DNA of 64,000 bases, from NCBI RefSeq assembly GCF_019279795.1, contig NC_056732.1, positions 1,079,835,366 to 1,079,899,365 of the forward strand, read 5' to 3'. Below are positions 21,155 through 32,125 of this stretch, in pieces. Every line of letters starts with the position of its first letter. The stretch's first letter is position 1. The notes beneath the pieces were generated by a model. That model was not told where the DNA came from. It saw only the letters and a program-made list of their open reading frames with translations, and ran no database searches. The translations under genes were made by a program, and so were the position numbers. This DNA comes from Protopterus annectens (taxonomy: Eukaryota; Chordata; Ceratodontiformes; Protopteridae).

Positions 21155-21499
21155 CTGTGCTCTTCAACCAGAATGCTTTCTGTTGAAATTTGGGAAGAAG
21201 AGTGTGAATAACTCGTTAATAGTGGGAATAACTGAGTAAGCACAAGGATGACCAGACAGCCAATAGTGGTCTACAGCATCTCTTGGTGACCCCCCCCCCA
21301 TTGGAGGGTTCAGGGGAAAAAAAACTGCTGCACTTCTTGAGGGGAGAAGTGAGCAGATCACAGCATGGCTGGCCCCATCAATGGGAAATTCTCTTTGCCA
21401 CTATGACATGGAGAGACCACTAGTGAGGCATCAGAATGGATCTGCTCAGTTTGTCCACAATCATGGTGGATTTCCCCAGAATGTATATTGCAATTAGAA
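21155..21499 (-). pseudogene. Relic X2: RNase H end and MT-like domain
   Basis: Translating the minus strand gives IAIYILGKSTMIVDKLSRS, aligning with the GKENILADILSR end of RNase H. This is followed by WGQPCCDLLTSPLKK and further residues matching the DLFASPLN MT-like region. It continues the X2 reading from 27243 across element D. Several stops are present. Confidence 0.6.
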
Positions 21500-21714
21500 A
21501 GTACAGTTGTGTACACTTACTATAAATGTAGATGTTAGAGTGTATTCACTGTTGCAGTCATTACATTTGGGTAATCTGCTGGCAGGTTGCCCTCAGTCGG
21601 CCTGAATAACACAGTCTTGGGTCCTGCGTCGGTTGCTGTCTCCTCCTCCATGATGTCAGGTCGTCAGGGGTATAAAACATGCAGCTGATGCCATTTTATT
21701 CAGTTTTTCTTGCC
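21500..21714 (+). repeat. Left terminus and inverted repeat, element D
   Basis: The outer end AGTACAGTTGTGTAC is followed by the repeat shared inversely with 27069-27228. It has a TATAAA at 21671-21676 on the plus strand. Confidence 0.85.
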
Positions 21715-21901
21715 CCAGATGTCAGGTGCCCCCCAAATGGGGAGCAAAAATATATGTATAAATATAACTAAACAGCAATATATATAAATGCACTTTTAGT
21801 AACAAACTACCTTCATCTAAAAGCAAATACACCACAAAGGCTGTAGAATATAGTGAAGGAAAGAGAAGTTATAGAAAAGGGGGATGGCGGGTGGGTAACC
21901 C

Positions 21902-22003
21902 GGACTGCAACAGTGAATACACTCGAACATCTACATTTATGGTAAGTGTACACAACTATACTATGTTCTTCGTGTTTCACTGCTGCAGTCATTACATTTG
22001 GGT
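21902..22003 (+). repeat. Internal complementary region, element D
   Basis: Reverse complements of the left and right ends, joined at a TATACT^ATGTTC variant of the junction. Confidence 0.85.
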
Positions 22004-22029
22004 AGAATCCCAAAGCTATGGATGGGAGG

Positions 22030-23060
22030 ATGGAACTAAACAGCATTAGAGGTGGCTATGAGGCCCGACAGAACTGCAGTGGCAAAGCCTGCCCTGGATT
22101 TGGAGAAGAGAGGCAAATGATAATGGCTTGTGAAGGTATGCACAGAGCTCCAAGTAGCAGCTTCTAGAATGTCTTTGGTTGGAACTCCTCTGAGAAAGGC
22201 TGCTGAGGTAGAGGGAGCCCTGGTGGAATGTGACCAGATTCCCTTGGGCACAGGTTTACCATGGTGCAAGTAGCAGAAATGAATGCAGTGGCTTATACAC
22301 TTAGAAATAGACTGCTTTAACATAGCCTTCCCCTCTGATCCTGAAGCAAATGCCACCAGTAGTTGTTCAGACTTTTTAGAGACTTATTCCTGTTTAGGTA
22401 GAATCTTAGTTGTCTGTGTATGTCCAATGAATGCAGAATCCACTCCCCCTTATTCTGTGGATTTGGGTAAAAAGTTGGCAGGTGAATAGTTTGGTTAAGA
22501 GCCACACTGGATACCACCTTAGGCATAAAGGAAGGATTGGTCCTGAGGGACACCCTGTCCGGGTAAAATGCAATAAAAAGGCTCCACAGCCATGAGAGCC
22601 TGTAGTTCTGAAACCCTTCTTGCTGAAGTGATTGCCAAAAGGAAAGCTGTTTTCCACTATAAAAATTTTATATCTGCAGTAGCTGCTGGTTCAAAATGAG
22701 GCAGGGTGAGTTTTTCCAGCACAAAATTGAGGTCCCATGCAGGAGTTGGTGATCCTCTGGGAGGCCTTAAATTTTTGGCCCCTCTAAGATACTGTTTTAG
22801 CAGATGAGAAAAGATGGGAGGCTCAGTGTTGTAATGAGCTGAGATGGCAGAGGCATGGATTTTTATTGAAGAAAAAGTTAGGCCCTTGTCAAGCATCTCA
22901 GTCAAGTATTGTAAAAACTGAGGAATATTTGGTTTTTCTGTGTCTGTTCCTTATGCTTGGTTCCAAGCACAGAATCTCTTCCATTTAATCAGCATAAGAT
23001 TTTCTAGTACTAAGCCTTCTAGCTTACAAAATGACATCCATCACAGATTTACTGAGAGGA
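22030..23060 (-). pseudogene. Element D tyrosine recombinase
   Basis: YR with LTFSSIKIHASAISAHY, AWDLNFVLEKLTL, a SARRVSEL equivalent near 22600, FMPKVVSSVALNQ, HSTRAPSTS and VHTFTSHYHLPL. The catalytic His-x-x-Arg and Tyr remain, but the gene is split into at least four frames (breaks near 22900, 22657, 22555 and 22350). Confidence 0.8.
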
Positions 23061-23089
23061 ATAATTAAATGATCAGCCATGCCGCAAGG

Positions 23090-25110
23090 TTAAGAGTTTG
23101 GAGCTAGATGTGCAGAATTTGATTGTTCTGCTGAGAAAGTAGGCGAGGTATTTGAGGCAAGTACCAAGGAGGGAGTAGAGACATATTCCTTAGGATTGGG
23201 TACCAGTGCTGGAGAGGCCAGTCTGGAGCAATTAGAATCATTTTTGTTTTTTCCTGTCTGACCTTTAGTAAGACCTTGGAAAGAAGAGGCAGAGGGGGAA
23301 GGCATAGACTGAAATGTTTTTCCAACTGAAGAATAGGGCATCCACTTTCCATGCTTGTCCGTGATAAGCCCTTGTGCAGAATTTGTAGTCTGGAGCAATT
23401 AGAATCATTTTTGTTTTTTCCTGTCTGACCTTTAGTAAGACCTTGGAAAGAAGAGGCAGAGGGGGAAGGCATAGACTGAAATGTTTTTCCAACTGAAGAA
23501 TAGGGCATCCACTTTCCATGCTTGTCCGTGATAAGCCCTTGTGCAGAATTTGTCCAGTTGATAATTTTGGGGAGAGGCAAATAGATCTATGTCTCGTCTC
23601 CCCCATTTCTGTGTTAACATGCTGAAGATTTGTGGATCCAGTTTCCACTCATGCGGGTCCATAAGATGCCTGCTTAGGTCATCTGCCAGAGTATTTTGTT
23701 TTCCTGGCAGGAATTGAGCTTGAAGATGTACTTGGTAAGTCAAGGCTGCATTCCACAATGCCATGGCTAGTCTGCAAAGGGGGTAGGAATGTGTACCCCC
23801 CTGCTTGTTTATGTACCACATAACCATGGTGTTGTCAGTCTATCAGTAGTTGTCCTGGATGAAGTAAGTCCTTGAAGGTTGTCAGAGCATTGTGAACCGC
23901 TAGCATCTCTTTCTGGTTGATATGCAGATGCATTTGTTTTGGGCTCCATATGACCTGAATGCATCTCCCCGCCAGGTGGGTCCCTCAAGTATAGTCTGAT
24001 GCATCTGTAGTTAGGGTTTAGGGGGTGGCAAGGGGTAGAGTGAATGACGGTCCCTTGTTTTGTGACATCTCTGCCCGCCAAAGAAACTCCTGTTGTAGGC
24101 AGGGAATGAGAGGAATCATTGTTTCCAGACTGTGACAATGTTGACTCCATAGACTTTTTAGGTACCACTGAAGTTTCCTCATATGCAGTCTTACATATGG
24201 AATTAGTAGAATGCAGGATGCCATGAACCCCAAAGCCTGCAAAATTTGTCTTGCAGATAACTGGGCTTTTGTTGCCATCTGTTTGAAGTATGTTGTCAGT
24301 TGCCTTTGTTTGTCTAAGGTAAGCCATCTGGACAGTTGTATTCAAGCTTGCACCCATGAATGCAATTTGAGAGGGTACCAGTTGTGATTTATTTTCATTT
24401 ATTGTGTAACCTAGGCATGTTAGAAGCCTTTTTACAAATGCCAGATGTTGAAGTATGTTCTTGTTCTCTGCTTGAATGAGACAGTCGTCCAGATAAGGAT
24501 AAATTTCTATGCTCCTTTGTCTGCAGTATGCAATTACTGGTGCCAGGCACTTTGTAAAGACCCTGGACGCAGTAGATAAGCCAAAGGGCAGTGCAGAGAA
24601 TTGGTAATGCAAAAAATCTGCCTTGAAGCTGAGGTATCTTCTGCACGATTCCCTTATTGAGATATGCAGGTATGCCTCTTTTAAGTCTAGAGTCATTAAC
24701 TAAGCGTTCCTGCCCAGCAAAGGCAGTAGCTGTTGTAAAGTCAGCATTTTGAATTTTGGAATGTCAAGTGTTCAAAATCGTTAAGTCCAGTATTGGATGC
24801 TATGCATTGTCTTTTCTGAGTACCAGGAACAGCCTTGAATAAAAACCTTGTCCTTTTTCCTGTTCTGGTACTGGCTGAATAGCGCCCCCCCCCCATCTCC
24901 TTGAGGGGCATAACTTGTTTCTGAGCCTCTGCCCATTGATTTTGTGGCAGATCTGGCCAACCATTTGGAATTGCAAAGTATGGAAATGAAATCTGTACCC
25001 CTGGGATACTATGTTTAATACTCACTTGTCCTGGGTAATTAAATGCCAATTTTCAGCATGAAGTGCTAATTTCCCCCCAAGGGGGCTAATAATAAGATAA
25101 TAATGATAAT
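23090..25110 (-). pseudogene. Element D RT-RNase H-MT
   Basis: The RT core is open at 23809-24696 with LDLKEAYLHISI, LPFGLSTASRVF and the IYPYLDDCLIQ box (24475-24510). The RNase H motif YINKQGGTHSYPLCRL is near 23800. The MT-like part (IDLFASPQN, AFPLCLFF) is disrupted by the duplication at 23221-23554. The N-terminal RT (24741-25110) is frameshifted, including at a C run near 24885. Confidence 0.82.
23221..23554. repeat. 167-bp tandem duplication within element D
   Basis: Two head-to-tail copies (23221-23387 and 23388-23554), identical apart from the last bases. They duplicate the MT-like segment and are absent from the other elements. Confidence 0.9.
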
Positions 25111-25126
25111 AATAATAATGATAAGT
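25086..25126. repeat. ATA-type microsatellite
   Basis: Repeated ATA/ATG units lie in the RT N-terminal/gag end region of element D. Absent from B and G. Confidence 0.75.
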
Positions 25127-25149
25127 GCTTGGTGAAGGTAGAGGGAAGT

Positions 25150-26937
25150 CACTGAGACTGCTTACTGTAGGGTTGTGCTTTGCTTCCTCCAGATTTTGGA
25201 GGTGGAGGCACCTCTTTGCTTTGACCTGTATGAACCCTGTGACTGGTATCTAGAGCCTTTTGGAGCACCTGGATTTGCCTCGAGAGCCTCGGTTGGACAC
25301 AGGAAAGGACCAATGTTTAGTACGCCAGAGCCTACTGAACCTGGGTGGCTGCACTTGTAAGAAATCTTTTACAGTTTGCATAGATTTAGCTGTGTCTTCC
25401 ATTTTTCTTTAAAACCTCTTCTGCCTTATTACCAGAGTATCAGGCTGTAAAGGGGCATCCAACAATTTAGCTTTAACACGATCAGGCAGATTTTGCTCCT
25501 TGAGCCAGGCATGCCTTCTAATCACAGATCCAGTAACTGCAGCCCTGCAAGAGGCCTCCAAGGAATCAAAACCACATTGCAAAGTATGCTTTCCAACCTG
25601 TTCTGCTGCATGCAATAACTCCTGTAATTCTTTATTTTCCACATAATCTGAAATCAACATCATTTTCTGTTTCAATAAGTCCATAACATGCTGTTGATAT
25701 TTAAGCATATGAAACTGGCAGTTTAAGGCCCTAATTGCCAAGGTTGTAGACGTATAAACCTTCTTTCCTCATCTATCCAGTTCCCTGGAATCTCTATCAG
25801 AGGTGGTATGATTTTTAGCTGTAGAGGCCTTTACACCTCTGGGACCCTGTGATGTAGTCTCAGGATCAGCAGCAGGATTTTTGAATAGAAATTTGTGGGA
25901 GTCGGGAACCCTGTAATATCTGTCTGGCTTTCTAGGAGCCGGAGGTAGGGAATCAGGAGTCATGCTTGATTATGAAAACACATCAACAATGTCTAATGCA
26001 GGAGGTATAGCCAAAGGCCTATGCTGAGGAAGGAGAAGGAAATCCCTAAGCCTCTCTTTCAGTTCAGAGAAATCCTGACTCTCCCAATGAAAATGTTCCC
26101 TTAAAGTATGCAAGGTTTCACCAAAAGAATAATCCTCAGGAGGAGATGCAGATGGGATGGATTCTTCTGCATCTGAATCCTCATAGGGAGGAATAGAAAA
26201 TTCCTGATCAGAAGAAATGGAAACCTGATCTGAAGATTCATAATCAGTCTCTTGCCTAGGCCTCTTAGCAGGGGGGGGGGGGTTGGGAACCCTTGATCAA
26301 GGTAATTAAGTCCTCAGCCATTTTAATAACCTGTTTTTAGGTCTAAGAGCCTGAGCATGTGGCTCATGTGTCGGTTTTTTAGACTTAGAAACTGTTTTTG
26401 ATCTTGTTTTTGAAGTTGGCGTCGGTTTTATGTAAAAATGTTGAGGCCTGAAAACACCCTCAGAAGCCGGTGCCTGCTCAGCGGCTCCGGACCCATCCAA
26501 GGGAGAGACATCTGCGGGTTCAATACTCTGAGAATCTCGTGGCATACCGGACTCCGCTTGGGTCTCGGTAGAGGCCTGCGACTCAAAAGTAGCGGGTATC
26601 AGGGGTTGCAAAAGTGCCTCACTGAGTACTGGCGAACCGGCGACTAGCTTAGGAGAAGCTTCGTCATCAGTTTTGGACCTTTTTCTTTGCGTTTTTTTTG
26701 TGACGTCCGGTAGTCGGATTGCTAACAGAAGACATTTCAGGGTAATTAAATCTGGATCCAAAATATTTTGAAGCAAAAATATAACTACGCTAAATAGTGC
26801 ATTGGTTAATTCTAGCACAAAACCAACAGCAAGGCACGTTATGATCTGGGCCTAGGCATGGAATACAGTACAAATGAAAATCCTTATCAGGTATTTTGCT
26901 TCCCATAATTAATGCAATTATTAACTTTTAATGACAT
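25150..26937 (-). pseudogene. Element D gag-like ORF1
   Basis: The start ATG is at 26935-26937, followed by a frameshifted Cys-rich region. Readable parts: a Ser/Thr-rich stretch at 26700-26306, RYYRVPDSHKFL near 25920, and RALNCQFHMLKYQQH to RRHAWLKEQNLPD at 25741-25409. A G run at 26272-26282 is one of several frame breaks. The 3' end is approximate. Confidence 0.75.
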
Positions 26938-26959
26938 CGGTAGGAGCAAGAAAAAGTTT

Positions 26960-26978
26960 CCCCAACGGGGTACTTAGC
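26960..26978 (-). other. Conserved leader hairpin, element D
   Basis: CCCCAACGGGGTACTTAGC upstream of the gag start. Confidence 0.6.
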
Positions 26979-27068
26979 TTTAGTTGAAGACTTCGGTTCT
27001 GAAACTCGAATGTGAAAATTTCAGGAGTCGGCCAACCGGCACTTGCGAACTGCTTCGGGCATCGCGCA

Positions 27069-27242
27069 GCAAGAAAGACTGAATAAAATGGCATCAGCTG
27101 CATGTTTTATACCCCTGACATCATGGAAGAGGAGACAGCAACCAACGCAGGACCCAAGACTTTGTTATTCAGGCCGACTGAGGGCAACCTGCCATCAGAT
27201 TACCCAAATGTAATGACTGCAACAGTGAAACACAAAGAACAT
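27069..27242 (-). repeat. Right terminal repeat, element D
   Basis: Inverted match of the left repeat, ending AAAGAACAT. Confidence 0.85.
27106..27111 (-). promoter_or_regulatory. TATA box, element D sense promoter
   Basis: GGTATAAAAC on the minus strand within the right repeat. Confidence 0.4.
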
Positions 27243-28314
27243 CTGGGAGAGATCACCCACTCTCACTGCTTCTCAACAAAGTGGATAACACTTGGATAAT
27301 ATGTCAGTGGTCTAGTACATCAACAGACAGGGAAGAACCATCTGAATGGCAATCGTTTCAGATAGGAGAGCTTCTTGAAAGGCCTGCAACACTAGGAGAA
27401 CTGTAATTTCTAGGACATTTATATGCATCTTGGCCTCTTCAGGGAACCATGTACCTCGAACTGTCTTTCCCAAGTAGTGTGTTGTCCCCCCTGTTGGGAA
27501 GAATCTGTGTTCACTGTGGCTGTGGCCATAGGCAGGAGGAAAACAAATAGATGACCTTCCAAGAGTTTGAATGAATCCACCCAAGAATATACCTTTTGCA
27601 TGCCTGTGTGATCTTGACTGCAGCAGTTAAAGGATGTTGAAAAATGGACTACTGAGTTAAAAGAGTCCACTAAAGTATTCACATGCAAAACCCAGCCAGA
27701 GGAACAAGGATGATAACAGCTGCCATGGACCCAAAGGCCTGTCAAATTAGTCATGCTAAAAGAGAAGGATTTTGTATTACTATCCTGACCGGGGATTTTA
27801 AGTGTCTGAATTAGAGCAGAAGGAAGAGAGGCTATACGATTGACTGTGTCCAGATGAGCACCTATGAATTCCAGACTCTGCATAGGCTTGAGCTGCAATT
27901 TGTTGTAACTGAGCCCTAGATGGATACACAGCTGCAGCAAGTAGACCCTTGCTTATAAGAGTCTATGCCTGGTTGGGGCGGTTAGCACACAGTTGTCTAG
28001 GTATGGGAACACTCCGAATCTGAGCAGTCTTAAGTAAGCTGTCACTACTGCCATGCATTTGGTGAATAACCTGGGGGGGCTGTGGTGAGACCAAAGGGCG
28101 GTACTCTGAATGGATAATGACTGGCTCCCAACCTCAAAACCAAAAGTGCAGATATCTTCTGGAGCATCTGTTCATTTTGATGGGATAGTATGCATCCTGA
28201 AGTTCTATCGAGAACATCCAATCGTCCTTTTGCCATAGTGGCAAAATGGCCTGAAACATGAACATCCAAAACTCAAACACTGCATGAACTGATTTAGTTT
28301 GCGGAGATCAAGAA
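27243..28314 (-). pseudogene. Relic X2: RT core and RNase H
   Basis: A divergent DIRS-like RT. From 28314 the minus strand begins LDLRKLNQFM, then shows PFGLTTAPP. The catalytic box is FPYLDNC near 27990-28010, in which the second Asp of YLDD has become Asn. RNase H follows with NTDSSQQGG and HINVLE near 27480-27430. It is interrupted by E on one side and D on the other. Amino-acid similarity to the other elements is clearly lower than among A-H, so X2 is an older or different family. Confidence 0.7.
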
Positions 28315-28555
28315 AGTACAGTTTTGTACCTACCATAAATGTAGATGTTCAAAGATCCACATTGCTGCAGTCCTTACACTTGGGGTAGTCCGCTGTCCTC
28401 GGTCGGCCCGAATATCAAAGTATTAGGCTGACGTCAGTCAAGGCGCTCAAGACTGACATCAGGACGTCAGGGTATAAATGCGCATGACCGACGTCATATC
28501 CTCAGTCTTTTCTTGCCCCAGATGTCAGAAGACCCTAAACAGAAAGGTCAAAAAA
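28315..28555 (+). repeat. Left terminus and inverted repeat, element E
   Basis: The outer end and repeat carry TATAAA at 28474-28479 on the plus strand. It is interrupted at 28555/28556 by F and resumes at 34160. Confidence 0.88.
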
Positions 28556-28774
28556 AGTACAGTTTTGTACCTACCATAAATGTAGATGTCCGAACTGGAT
28601 AGCATCTGCAGTCATAACAACTGGGTTGTCCTGTCGTCAGGCAGCCCTTCAGTCGGCCGGATTCCAAAGTCCGGGTCCGGCTTCGGCTGATGTCGCACTT
28701 CACCCGACGTCATCTCTGTTGGCCTTCGGGTATAAAGGCATCAGCCGACGCCATTTTCCTCAGTGTTTCTTGCC
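28556..28774 (+). repeat. Left terminus and inverted repeat, element F
   Basis: Private end variant CCGAACTGGATAGC, exactly mirrored in the ICR. TATAAA at 28731-28736 on the plus strand. Confidence 0.9.
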
Positions 28775-28973
28775 CCAGATGCCAGTAGCCCTCTTGAAGG
28801 CTAAAATTTGGATAGATGACAATGTTTCCAAAAAGATAGAGGTAAACACAAAAATAAGCATGTATGTACACATATACAAACAAATACACCATAGAAGACT
28901 CCCCCCACCAGCTAGCTATTAGGAGGGTAAACACCCTAGGAGTACCACAGCGGGGAAGGAGGGAGGGTAATCC

Positions 28974-29072
28974 TGACTGCAGATGCTATCCAGTTCGGAC
29001 ATCTACATTTATGGTAGGTACAAAACTGTACTATGTCCTTCATGGATGCATCTGCAGTCATAACAACTGGGT
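28974..29072 (+). repeat. Internal complementary region, element F
   Basis: Reverse complement of F's left end joined to that of its right end, including the F-specific CATAACAACTGGG. Confidence 0.9.
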
Positions 29073-29112
29073 AGAATACCATAGCCAACTAGGGGAGGAG
29101 GATAAAACTAGA

Positions 29113-30130
29113 TTATGGTGTGTTTAGGATCCCTTGCAGTACAGCAGTGGCAAACCCTGCTCGGGATCTGGAATATAGAGGCAAATTATAATGCTTGGCA
29201 AATGTATGCACGGAGGTCCAAGTAGCCGCCTCAATAATGTCTTTGGTTGCCACTCCTCGTAAGAAGGCTGTGGTAGTGGCTGTTGCCCTTGTAGAATGAG
29301 GTCTTATGTTCTGTGGAATTGGTTTTCCATGGAAGGAGTAACAGAATCAAATGCAATTTCCTATCCATTTGGAGATTGTCTGTTTGGAAATAGCTTTTCC
29401 TTCCCTTCCTGTTGCATAGGCTACAAAAAGTTGGTCAGTCTTTCTGCTACTTTTTGTTCTGTCCAAGTAGTAGCGTAGCTGTCTATGTACATCCAAGGTA
29501 TGCAGTATTCTTTCCCCTCTGTTTTGTGGGTTGGGAAAGAAGGTAGGTAGGTGGATTGCCTGGTTTAAGGACACTCTGGATACCACCTTAGGCATAAATG
29601 TAGGATTAGTCCTCATGGACACTATCTTGGTGGAAGATTAGGAAGGGTTGCACTGCCATTAAGGCCTGTAGTTCCGAAACCCTCCTTGCTGAAGTAATTG
29701 CCAGTAGGAAAGCAGTTTTCCATGACAGGTGTTGTAGGTCTGCTGTTGCTGCTGGTTCAAAGGGTGATAGTGTCAACTTTTCTAGCACAAAGTTCAAGTC
29801 CCAAGCTGGCAATGGTGGTTTCCTTGGAGGTTTTACATTCTTGATTCCTCTGAGGAACTGCCTGAGCAAAGGGTGTGAAAAAACAGGTGGATCAAAGCTG
29901 TATTCTGCTGATATAGCTGATGCATGTATCTTGATGGAGGAGTAGGACAGGCCTGAATGTAGAAGTTCGGCCAGATACTCCAGAATGTTAGGCATATCTA
30001 TGTTTGACACATCTTTTCCTCTTTCAGTACTCCAAATGACAAACCTTTTCCATTTTCCTGCATAGTTCCTTCTTGTTGAAGGTCTGCGGGCTTCAAGAAT
30101 AATGTCTTTAACTCTTTGGGAAAGTTCTGG
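29113..30130 (-). pseudogene. Element F tyrosine recombinase
   Basis: Open from the core-binding region (VKDIILEARRPSTRRNYAGKWKRF, SSIKIHASAISAEY) through SARRVSELQALMAV. A 2-bp deletion at about 29619 (HQDSVHED instead of an HQDRVS-type reading) then breaks it. The next frame (29622-29347) runs to a stop at 29347 where C has CIRFCY, consistent with CGA to TGA. Beyond it HSTRATATT-type and HY residues remain down to the end at 29113. The upstream open frame to 31129 overlaps MT and RT in the YR phase. Confidence 0.85.
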
Positions 30131-30141
30131 ATTAGCTGCTG

Positions 30142-32125
30142 CTATGTGATGTTCCATGCAGTCAGTTGCAACGTTTTTAGGTTTGGATGCATGATGCTGT
30201 AGTTGTTCTGAGTTAACATCAAAGGCATCAGGGGTATTGGCCACATATTGTTCCTTGACATGCTCCTTAGCAGTGGGTACCAGTGTTGCCTTGGCCAGTT
30301 TGGAGCTATCAGGATTATCCTTGGACGTTCTTCCTTGATTTTTAGTAATACCTTGTGTATCAAGGGAAGAGGTGGGAATGCATATGCTGTTAGGCCTTTC
30401 CAGCTGAAGGAGAGCGAATCCACTTTCCATGCTAGTGGGTGGAATGTCCTTGTGCAGAATTTTTTGAGCTGGTGATTGAGAGATGAAGCGAATAGATCTA
30501 TCTGAGGCATTCCCCATTTCTTTGAGATGGTCTTGAAGATGTCCGGGTGTAGCATCCATTCGTGGGCATCCGTTGTGGTTCTGCTTAATATGTCTGCTAG
30601 AGTATTTTCTTTTCCCGGTACAAATATTGCCTGTAACTGGATGTTGTAGCTGAGTGCCAGGTTCCACAGCTCCAAAGTCATTCTGCATAGGGGGTATGAA
30701 TGAGTGCCTCCTTGTTTGTTGATGTACCACATGACTGTGGTGTTGTCTGTCCTTATCATCAACTGGCCCTCTTTGAGAAATGGTCTGAACTTTTGGATTG
30801 CCAGTTTTACTGCCAGCATTTCTTTTAGGTTGATGTGCAGGTGAAGTTGATCCTGTGTCCACAATCCTTGCACGCATTTGTCCAGCATGTGGGCCCCCCA
30901 TCCTAGGTCTGAAGCGTCTGTTGTGATGGTCTGGCTTGCTTGACATCTGCGAAAGGGTAGCCCTGGGTTTGACTGGCATGCCTGAGCCCACCATAGGAAC
31001 TCCTGTTTTAAGCATGGAATTAGTGGAATTTCTGTTTCTAGGCTGTGTCTGTGTTGGGACCATAAATTCTTTAGGTACCACTGTAGTTTTCTCATATGTA
31101 GTCTGGCAAGTGGGACCAAGATTATGCATGATGCCATGAAGCCCAAGGTCTGCAGTACTTTTCTTGCTGTTAACTTGTTCTGTTTTGTTAGTGCCAAGAA
31201 GTAAAGAAGGAGTTCTTTTTGTTTTTCTGTAGTTAGGAATGCCATTTGTTTTACTGTGTCCAATTCAGCCAAGAATGTCCTTGTTTGGGATGGTATCAGC
31301 CTTGACTTTTGTAAATTGACTGTGTATCCCAGTGCTTGTAGCAAGTAAATGACCCTTTGTAAATCTGTTGTCAGCTTGCTTTTGTTGTCCCCTTGTAGCA
31401 GGCAGTCGTCCAGGTATGGGTAAATTTGAATTCCCTGTAGTCTGCAATGGGCGATTACTGATGCCAGGCATTTTGTGAATACTCTGGGCAGTAGATAAGC
31501 CAAAGGGCAATGCTGAGAATTGATAATGCTCTGATCCTGCAAGAAATCTGAGGTATCTTCTGCAGATTGGTCGAATGGGGACGTGCAGGTATGCCTCCTT
31601 GAGATCTAGAGTTACCAGCCAACACTCCTTGCCCAGCATGGGAAGAAGTTGCTGTAGGGTCAGCATTTTGAATTTTGGGACAATGATGTATGTATTTAAG
31701 GTGGACAGGTCGAGAATAGGTCTCCAACTTTTTTCCTTTCTTGGAACTAGGAAAAGTCTGGAGTAGAATCCCTTTCCTTGCTCTGTTGTTGGCACTCTTT
31801 CCACAGCTCTCATGTTTGCTAACTGCATTATCTGTTGTAGAGCCTCTGTTTCTTGATTTGGAGGTAGATTTGGCATTCCTCTTTTGACTGGTAAGGTGTG
31901 GAAGTGGAACCGGTAACCTTGATCTATGGTTTGTAAAATCCACTTGTCCTTTGTGATATAGTGCCAGTTCTTTGAAAATAAGGTTAATTTGCCGCCTAAT
32001 GGAGCTGCTATTTGTTCCCTGGTAGGCGGATTTAGGGTTAAGTCACTGTGGTTGTGTTGTTGTAGTGGCAGTGGTTGTGTCTGTGCCTCTGTTGTTACCT
32101 TGCCACTGTCGCCCTCTGTAGGCAC
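30142..32125 (-). pseudogene. Element F RT-RNase H-MT polyprotein, one lesion
   Basis: The ATG at 32125 (MPTEGDSGK) lies 83 bases upstream of the gag stop, in the +1 frame. Frame 1 runs to 31265 and covers FYSRLFLVPRK, RPILDLS, LDLKEAYLHVPI and LPFGLST. A 2-bp deletion near 31489 (GGGCAGTAG versus GGGCGCAGTAG elsewhere) shifts the frame. The rest is open to 30142: IYPYLDDCLLQ (31400-31430), TTDASDLGWGAHM, IRTDNTTVMWYINKQGG, GKENTLADILSR, IDLFASSLN and IAPNWPRQHWYPLL. One of the least damaged RT genes in the window. Confidence 0.9.

Larger units (their letters stand above)
21500..27242 (-). mobile_element. DIRS-like element D, 5.7 kb
   Basis: Complete ends (AGTACAG to GAACAT) flanked by AA and C. 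Same subfamily as B and G. It is inserted in the RNase H gene of relic X2. Left repeat 21547-21714, ICR 21902-22003, right repeat 27069-27228. All genes are heavily broken. It carries a 167-bp tandem duplication and an ATA-type microsatellite. Confidence 0.93.

Noticed and set aside
28315-28774. E and F left ends side by side as a tandem terminal repeat of one element
   Set aside because: Each matches its own distant ICR and right end, and the two have different private variants. This shows nesting of F in E.
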